Source of the DNA: GCA-002722245 sp038154685
GTDB lineage: Bacteria; Bacteroidota; Bacteroidia; Flavobacteriales_C; GCA-002722245
Direction of reading: 5' to 3'
DNA: 54,081 nt
Assembly: GCA_038154685.1 (NCBI GenBank)
Contig: JAYPYW010000015.1
Coordinates: 1-54,081, forward strand
In this document: one piece after another, positions 48,668 to 54,081 of the stretch
Layout of the letters: the number at the start of each line of letters is the position of its first letter
How positions within the stretch are numbered: the stretch's first letter is position 1
Notes under the pieces: model-generated
What the model saw: only the letters and a program-made list of their open reading frames with translations
Databases searched by the model: none
Told to the model about the DNA's origin: nothing
Program-made: the position numbers and the translations under genes

Positions 48668-51600
48668 ATGAAAACTAAACTACTTTTAATATTATTTTCA
48701 ATCTTATTCACACCTGTATTTTCACAGGACGCAAAGCTTGTATGGGCTTCTGATATTGTTGAATATGATGAAGAACAAAATAGTTTTCCTAAACCTTACT
48801 TTGCGGATGCAACTTACTTTGACTCTGAAGGAACACCTTATTACAAGATAACCAGAACCTTTAATTCAAATATCAATGGAGCAGTTATCAATATTGAAAA
48901 CGAAATTTGGGAAAGCATAAGCAAACCATACGACAACTTAAATATTGATGATGCTGAGGCCTCAAAATTGTACCTTAAGAAATTTGATGACAAAACGCTT
49001 GTTCAGGCATATGTAAATGCAATCAGGAAAGACCCAACAACTGGAAACCTTCAAAGACTAATAAGTTTTGATTACAATTTGGAAGTAGATGTAAGTTCAA
49101 AAAGAACGCGTGATGATTTCACATTCAGATCCTCTACTAACTCGGAAATGGCATCCGGAACTTGGATCAAAATAGCAGTTACATCTACTGGGGTTCAAAA
49201 AATCACTTCTACTTTTTTCACAAACTTCGGAATTGACATTACCAGTGTTAACCCTAAAAACGTAAAAGTTTTTGGATATTCGGAAGGAATGCTTCCCGAA
49301 ACGCCATGGACCAACACCCCTAATACTATTCCAGAGATTCCAATTATGTTTTTTGGTGAGTCAGATGGTGTTTTTAATGCAGAAGACTATTTTTTATTTT
49401 TTGCTAAAGCCGCTAATGTTTGGGAATGGAACCCAATTGAAAAAGAATATTATCATGAAAAGCATCTTTATACTGACACTTCATTCTATTGGGTAAACTT
49501 CTCAGGAACTGCTGGAAAAAGAATCACTAATAGCAGTCAATCTGCTAGCCCAGCTACTAAATCATTTAGCACCTACGAAAACCACCAGTTCACAGAAAAC
49601 GACAACACCAATTTGATAAAAACTGGACGCAGATGGTTTGGAGATTATTTTAGTCTTTCATCCGGAATTTCTAAAAATTACTCTTTTAACTTCCCTAACA
49701 AAGTCCCTTCTGAAAACGTTCACTTCAAAGCCAACTATGTTATTCGATCAAATATTTCCCTAGGTAATAATTTTACTTTCAGTTCAGGTGGGTCTACTGT
49801 TCATACCTCAGCGAATGTAAACTCGGTTAGCACAAGCTACACATCTCCTTACGCAAAAGAAGGTAGCGCTAAAGATAGCTTCAACATCTCAGGTTCTATT
49901 GCTAATCTAAACATGACGTACAGCTACCCTTCTTCTAGCTCTGAAGCATGGTTGGACTGGTTAGAAATAAAAACAGAATGTAATTTAATTTTTAACGGAA
50001 CACCACTTTTCTTCAGTCAGCCAAAATCTGTTGGAGATGATGCAACCTCTCAATTTTCTATATCTAACACTGATGCATCAACAATGGTTTGGGATGTTAC
50101 ATCACCTTATGAAACGTCGAATATAGAAGTCGATTGGTCCAGTAGTCAAACAACCTTTAAAGTAGCCACCGATTCTATAAAAAGTTTTGTTGCTGTTGGT
50201 AATTCAGGATTTAAATCCCCTAGTTATATTGGTGTAGGAAAAAACCAGAATTTACTTTCGCTTACAGATATTGATTATATAATTGTTACGCCTGCGGTTT
50301 TCAAACCTTACGCCCAGGAATTAGCTAAAACTCACGAGAATTATTCAAATCTTTCCACTGCCGTTGTGGAATTACAAGAAATATATAATGAATTCTCTAA
50401 TGGACATGCGGACATTACTGCCATAAGGAATTACATGAAATATCTTTATTACAATGCCTCTTCAGACGATACTCGAATCAAATATTTAATGCTATTCTCG
50501 GATGCAAGTTATGACCCAAAACAAAGGGCTCAAGTAAGCACTCATGAAATCCCTAGTTATCAATCTACTTTTTCTCTTTCCCCTACGCAAAGTTTCGTTT
50601 CTGATGATTACTACGGAATGTTAGATGATCAAAACGGTATTACATTCGCCGAATCCACAGTGGACATTGGAATAGGAAGATTTCCAGCAAGAAATATTGT
50701 TGATGCTGCAGGATACGTTGCCAAAGTCCAACACTATATAAACTCCTCCAACATGGTTTCTTATGATGGAAATCCTGGATCTGACATAAAATCAACATTC
50801 GATGATTGGAAAAACAAGGTAGTTTTTATAGCTGATGACGGATCGTTATCCGACGGATATACCGACAGACACTTAACTCAAACAGAGGGACTAGTAGACT
50901 CATTACTTTATGTTGATAGTACGTTTAACGTAAAAAAATTATACCTAGATGCATTTGAAAAGAAATCAACTCCCGGAGGAGCTAGGTATCCAGATGTGAA
51001 TAGGGAGATTTTTGAAGCGATGAGAGAAGGTGCCATGTTTGTCAGTTACATTGGTCATGGAGGTGAAGTTGGTTGGGCTGACGAAAGAGTTTTAACTGTT
51101 GATGAAATAAATGCTTGGGACAATATTGATGCAATGCCTGTTTTTGTAACGGCTACCTGTGAATTTTCTAGGTATGACGATCCTGAAAGAACCTCAGGTG
51201 GAGAATACACCATTTTAAATCCAAACGGAGGAGCAATAAGCATGTTAACTACCACCCGACTTGTTTATGGGGGAGAAAGGAACAATATCGGTTTCAGTAG
51301 AAATTTTTACAAGCAAGCCATGTTAAAAAACGCCAAGGGTCAATCTAGTAGATTAGGTGACGCTACAAGAATGGCAAAGGTTTTATCAGATCCAGGCTTC
51401 TCATACAACAACAGAAAGTTTGCCCTACTAGGAGACCCTGCACTTAGAATGGCTATGCCAAAATATGATGTTATTACAACGAAAGTAAATGATGTAGACC
51501 TTGCTCTTGCGACCGACACACTTAAAGCTTTATCTAAAGTAAAAATCGAAGGAGAAATAAGATTAGGAGGAACGCCGATAAAAATGAATGGTTTTATTTA

Positions 51601-52537
51601 CCCAATCGTATATGATAAAGCACAAAGTATAACAACCCTAAATAATAACGGAACTGGAGCTTCCAATTACGAAACTTTCAACAGTATATTATACAAAGGA
51701 ACTTCCACCGTAACTGATGGTAAATTCTCTTTTGAGTTTGTTGTGCCTAAAGACATTAATTACAGTTTTGGGAATGGGCGAATCAGCTACTATTTTGCTA
51801 ATGATACTACAGATGGTTCTGGTTACAATGAAAAAATCATGGTTGGAGGAAGCTCTAGCGAAGGAATAATCGACGAAGATGATCCGGTAGTTGAGTTATT
51901 CATGAATGACTCCAATTTCATTTTCGGAGGACTAACAGATGAGAATCCATACATCTATGCAATAATCAGTGATGAAAATGGAATTAACACTTCAGGAACT
52001 AGTTTAGGACATGATATCACAGCGGTAATCGATGAAGATTACTCTAACCCTATTATTCTAAATGATTATTATACTGCAGCATTAAACAATTACAAAAAAG
52101 GAACTATAAGATACCCGCTTAGTAATTTGGAAGACGGATTACATACTATAACCTTAAAAGCATGGGATGTAAATAACAACTCTGGGAAAGCCTATACAGA
52201 ATTCATCGTAGCCAATGATGCGAAACTGGCGATCAAACATGTCTTCAACTACCCTAACCCATTTACCACTAAAACAAACTTTTTATTCGAACACAATCAA
52301 ATTAATCAAAACTTAGACGTCCAAATAAAAATTTACACCATCACAGGAAAGGTAATCAAAACAATTGATGCCACAGTAAACTCACTTGGAAACACAAAAA
52401 CAACTCCAATAGAATGGGACGGTTTAGATGATTACGGAGACAAAATTGGACGTGGAGTTTACCTTTACCAACTAGAAGTAAAGTCTCCTTCTGGCGATTC
52501 CGAAAGTAAATTACAAAAATTGGTAATACTACGTTAA
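48668..52537 (+). CDS. porU: T9SS sortase PorU (C25 peptidase)
   Basis: This 1289-residue exported gingipain-family (C25) cysteine peptidase has a signal peptide (about 1-18), an N-terminal region, the C25 domain (about 515-935) with H797 in YIGHGGEVGW and C831 in TATCEF, and a C-terminal region with NYPNPFTTKTNFLFEHN and WDGLDDYGDKIGRGVYLYQ, which is its own T9SS-type signal. PorU removes the sorting domains of T9SS cargo at the surface and attaches them to anionic lipopolysaccharide. porV follows 34 nt downstream, as is typical for the phylum. Both catalytic residues and length are normal. Confidence 0.95.
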   Translation: MKTKLLLILFSILFTPVFSQDAKLVWASDIVEYDEEQNSFPKPYFADATYFDSEGTPYYKITRTFNSNINGAVINIENEIWESISKPYDNLNIDDAEASKLYLKKFDDKTLVQAYVNAIRKDPTTGNLQRLISFDYNLEVDVSSKRTRDDFTFRSSTNSEMASGTWIKIAVTSTGVQKITSTFFTNFGIDITSVNPKNVKVFGYSEGMLPETPWTNTPNTIPEIPIMFFGESDGVFNAEDYFLFFAKAANVWEWNPIEKEYYHEKHLYTDTSFYWVNFSGTAGKRITNSSQSASPATKSFSTYENHQFTENDNTNLIKTGRRWFGDYFSLSSGISKNYSFNFPNKVPSENVHFKANYVIRSNISLGNNFTFSSGGSTVHTSANVNSVSTSYTSPYAKEGSAKDSFNISGSIANLNMTYSYPSSSSEAWLDWLEIKTECNLIFNGTPLFFSQPKSVGDDATSQFSISNTDASTMVWDVTSPYETSNIEVDWSSSQTTFKVATDSIKSFVAVGNSGFKSPSYIGVGKNQNLLSLTDIDYIIVTPAVFKPYAQELAKTHENYSNLSTAVVELQEIYNEFSNGHADITAIRNYMKYLYYNASSDDTRIKYLMLFSDASYDPKQRAQVSTHEIPSYQSTFSLSPTQSFVSDDYYGMLDDQNGITFAESTVDIGIGRFPARNIVDAAGYVAKVQHYINSSNMVSYDGNPGSDIKSTFDDWKNKVVFIADDGSLSDGYTDRHLTQTEGLVDSLLYVDSTFNVKKLYLDAFEKKSTPGGARYPDVNREIFEAMREGAMFVSYIGHGGEVGWADERVLTVDEINAWDNIDAMPVFVTATCEFSRYDDPERTSGGEYTILNPNGGAISMLTTTRLVYGGERNNIGFSRNFYKQAMLKNAKGQSSRLGDATRMAKVLSDPGFSYNNRKFALLGDPALRMAMPKYDVITTKVNDVDLALATDTLKALSKVKIEGEIRLGGTPIKMNGFIYPIVYDKAQSITTLNNNGTGASNYETFNSILYKGTSTVTDGKFSFEFVVPKDINYSFGNGRISYYFANDTTDGSGYNEKIMVGGSSSEGIIDEDDPVVELFMNDSNFIFGGLTDENPYIYAIISDENGINTSGTSLGHDITAVIDEDYSNPIILNDYYTAALNNYKKGTIRYPLSNLEDGLHTITLKAWDVNNNSGKAYTEFIVANDAKLAIKHVFNYPNPFTTKTNFLFEHNQINQNLDVQIKIYTITGKVIKTIDATVNSLGNTKTTPIEWDGLDDYGDKIGRGVYLYQLEVKSPSGDSESKLQKLVILR

Positions 52538-52549
52538 GGCATTTAACGT
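52531..52549. repeat. Hairpin at the porU stop
   Basis: ACGTTAA-GGCAT-TTAACGT: a perfect 7-bp stem with a 5-nt loop that contains the porU TAA. No T-run follows. It lies 8 nt upstream of the porV -7 box and could modulate the transcript between them. Confidence 0.6.
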
Positions 52550-52557
52550 TATTAAAT

Positions 52558-52565
52558 TATATTTG
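52558..52565 (+). promoter_or_regulatory. -7 box 6 nt before porV
   Basis: TATATTTG, a full TAnnTTTG match, ends 6 nt before the porV ATG. This gives porV a possible promoter separate from porU, with a very short leader. Confidence 0.5.
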
Positions 52566-52571
52566 TAACCT

Positions 52572-53789
52572 ATGAAATTAACCAAACATATACTTACCTC
52601 ATTTTTAGCTGGTATTATATTAATGGCTCCAAGTGCAAAAGCACAGGATGATGATATTAATTACAGTCAATTCTTAAATACAATTACAACTGCCGTTCCA
52701 TTCCTTATGATTGGTCCTGACTCAAGAGCTGGAGCAATGGGAGATGTTGGTGCAGCAACCATGCCGGATGCAAACTCAGCCTATTGGAATACAGCAAAAA
52801 CAGCATTTTTAGAGCAAGAACAAGCTTTATCAATCTCATATATCCCTTGGTTAAGAAGTTTAGTAAATGATATTTATATGGCTCAGGCCGGATATACATG
52901 GAAGCTGAATGAAAGATTAAGTTTAAATCATGGAATAAGATACTTCTCTCTTGGTAAAATTGATTTTAGAGGTGAAGACGCTAACCTACTTCAAACAGTT
53001 GAACCTAGTGAATTGGCTGCTGATTTAGCTGGAGTTGGTTATAAATTCAACGAAAGATTTTCTGGAGGTTTCGCTGTGAGATACATCTTTAGTAACCTAA
53101 CTGCTGGAAACCCTGTTGGTGGATCAGACACTAAACCTGGTCACGCTGTTGCGGTGGATTTAAATGGGTTTTATAAAAAACCAATTAAATTAGGTGAGAA
53201 AGAAGCCGACTACTTATTTGGTTTCAACATCCAAAACATTGGTAACAAAATATCATACAGCGAGTCTGCTGACAGAGATTTCATTCCAATGAACCTTAAA
53301 CTTGGAACTGGACTTAATATTGACATTGACGAGTTTAACGAATTTGGAATTTACATGGATGTGAATAAATTATTAGTTCCTACTCCACCAAGATATAGTA
53401 CAGAAGAGGATGCTAATGGTGATTTAATTATTGAAGCAGGAAAAGATCCTAACGTTTCAACAGCTCAAGGTATCTTTCAATCATTCTATGATGCACCAGG
53501 AGGATTTCAAGAAGAATTCAATGAAATCAACTGGTCTGTTGGTGCTGAGTACTGGTATGATCAACAATTTGCTTTAAGAATGGGTTATTTCTACGAAAAC
53601 CCTAACAAAGGTAACCGTAACCATGTAACCATGGGATTCGGATTGAAATACAACATCTTTAACTTGGATTTCTCATACCTTGTCCCTTTAACACAAAGAA
53701 ACCCATTAGAAAACACTTTAAGATTTACAATGACCTTCGATTTTGCAGACATTAAGAAAGCTGCTGAAGGTGAAGGTTCAGAAGATTAA
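52572..53789 (+). CDS. porV: T9SS outer-membrane shuttle protein PorV (LptO)
   Basis: This 405-residue beta-barrel of the FadL-like fold has a signal peptide (about 1-24), then NTITTAVPFLMIGPDSRAGAMGDVGAATMPDANSAYWN (about 36-73), the family signature, and a C-terminal strand ending TLRFTMTFDFADI. PorV carries T9SS cargo from the translocon to the PorU attachment complex. It lies directly after porU, and ispF follows with a 5-nt gap, an order often conserved in Bacteroidota. Confidence 0.96.
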   Translation: MKLTKHILTSFLAGIILMAPSAKAQDDDINYSQFLNTITTAVPFLMIGPDSRAGAMGDVGAATMPDANSAYWNTAKTAFLEQEQALSISYIPWLRSLVNDIYMAQAGYTWKLNERLSLNHGIRYFSLGKIDFRGEDANLLQTVEPSELAADLAGVGYKFNERFSGGFAVRYIFSNLTAGNPVGGSDTKPGHAVAVDLNGFYKKPIKLGEKEADYLFGFNIQNIGNKISYSESADRDFIPMNLKLGTGLNIDIDEFNEFGIYMDVNKLLVPTPPRYSTEEDANGDLIIEAGKDPNVSTAQGIFQSFYDAPGGFQEEFNEINWSVGAEYWYDQQFALRMGYFYENPNKGNRNHVTMGFGLKYNIFNLDFSYLVPLTQRNPLENTLRFTMTFDFADIKKAAEGEGSED

Positions 53790-53794
53790 TTCAC

Positions 53795-54081
53795 ATGGGA
53801 TTTAGAGTAGGATTTGGTTTCGATGTTCATCAACTTGCAGAAGGTGAAGAATTTTGGTTAGGTGGAATTTTGTTAGATCATTACAAAGGTGCGGTAGGTC
53901 ACTCTGATGCTGATGTATTAATTCATGCTATTTGTGATGCCTTATTAGGAGCTGCAGCCTTAGGAGATATTGGTTACCACTTCCCTGATACTTCGGATGA
54001 TTACAAGGGAATCGACTCTAAGATCTTACTTAAAGAAGTTGTTCGTTTAATTTCTGAGAAAGGTTACTCTATTGGTAATAT
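53795..54081 (+). CDS. ispF: 2-C-methyl-D-erythritol 2,4-cyclodiphosphate synthase, N-terminal part
   Basis: The first 95 codons, cut by the window edge, match IspF of the non-mevalonate isoprenoid pathway: GFDVHQ with the metal-binding Asp and His near the start, the GHSDADVLIHAICDALLGA motif (about 35-53) and GDIGYHFPDTSDDYKG. It forms a homotrimer that makes cyclic MEcPP. It starts 5 nt after porV, so it is probably co-transcribed with it. Confidence 0.96.
   Translation, partial: MGFRVGFGFDVHQLAEGEEFWLGGILLDHYKGAVGHSDADVLIHAICDALLGAAALGDIGYHFPDTSDDYKGIDSKILLKEVVRLISEKGYSIGN

Noticed and set aside
1..54081. tRNA genes, insertion sequences, prophage or integrative element
   Set aside because: No cloverleaf-like segment with a T-arm motif, no transposase or integrase frame, and no direct-repeat boundaries were seen by eye.

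Overview
The window looks like chromosomal DNA from a marine-type, AT-rich member of the Bacteroidota, most probably Flavobacteriales. The support is direct: type IX secretion system (T9SS) genes (porU, porV, porT and a PorE-like gene), T9SS type A and type B cargo proteins, a TonB receptor paired with a DUF4249 lipoprotein, menaquinone MenG/UbiE, and Bacteroidota promoters (TTTG, about 19 nt, TAnnTTTG). No phage, transposon, integron, CRISPR array or tRNA was found. Three 10-base N runs (8820, 25426, 33737) are scaffold gaps, each inside a gene.

Region by region. 1-5.3 kb: an exported protein cut by the window edge, two EamA-type exporters, a DinB-like protein, a thiolase and two small lipoproteins. 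5.3-9.9 kb: a BLUF photoreceptor, a secreted nuclease-fold protein lacking catalytic residues, and the ettA-hisS pair. 10-14.7 kb: a T9SS type A cargo protein, HU, a group III truncated haemoglobin, and a compact minus-strand operon DUF493-DUF2797-YbaB-SRPBCC. 14.8-18.1 kb: a leucine-rich-repeat exported protein divergent from an ECF sigma factor. 18.2-24.2 kb: a minus-strand block GT2 - EI24/CysZ-like - T9SS type B seven-repeat protein - PorE-like OmpA protein. 24.3-30.5 kb: SRP RNA, an exonuclease broken by a gap, a histone H1-like Lys/Ala protein, then ubiE-porT-FAD dehydrogenase. 30.6-33.9 kb: DUF4249 and TonB receptor. 34-38.7 kb: a coiled-coil membrane protein, a lone ABC ATPase, and a sigma/anti-sigma pair. 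38.7-46.6 kb: SanA/YdcF-like, a kinase-phosphatase fusion, a GH3-serine hydrolase fusion, an outer-membrane barrel and PhzF. 46.8-54 kb: an ABC exporter, then porU-porV-ispF.

Functional themes. The T9SS genes and their two cargo classes form one export pathway scattered through the window. The most intriguing locus is 39.5-44.2 kb. There a NagZ-like GH3 hydrolase fused to a beta-lactamase-fold domain lies 13 nt upstream of a single polypeptide that joins an APH/CHK-type small-molecule kinase to an inositol-monophosphatase/CysQ-type phosphatase. A cell-wall sugar salvage role is possible but is inference only.

At DNA level two patterns stand out. Seven genes carry a -7-like box exactly 4 nt before the start codon, which suggests leaderless or nearly leaderless mRNAs. 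Long near-perfect palindromes sit at gene ends, two of them between convergent genes and two of them with an arm covering a stop codon.
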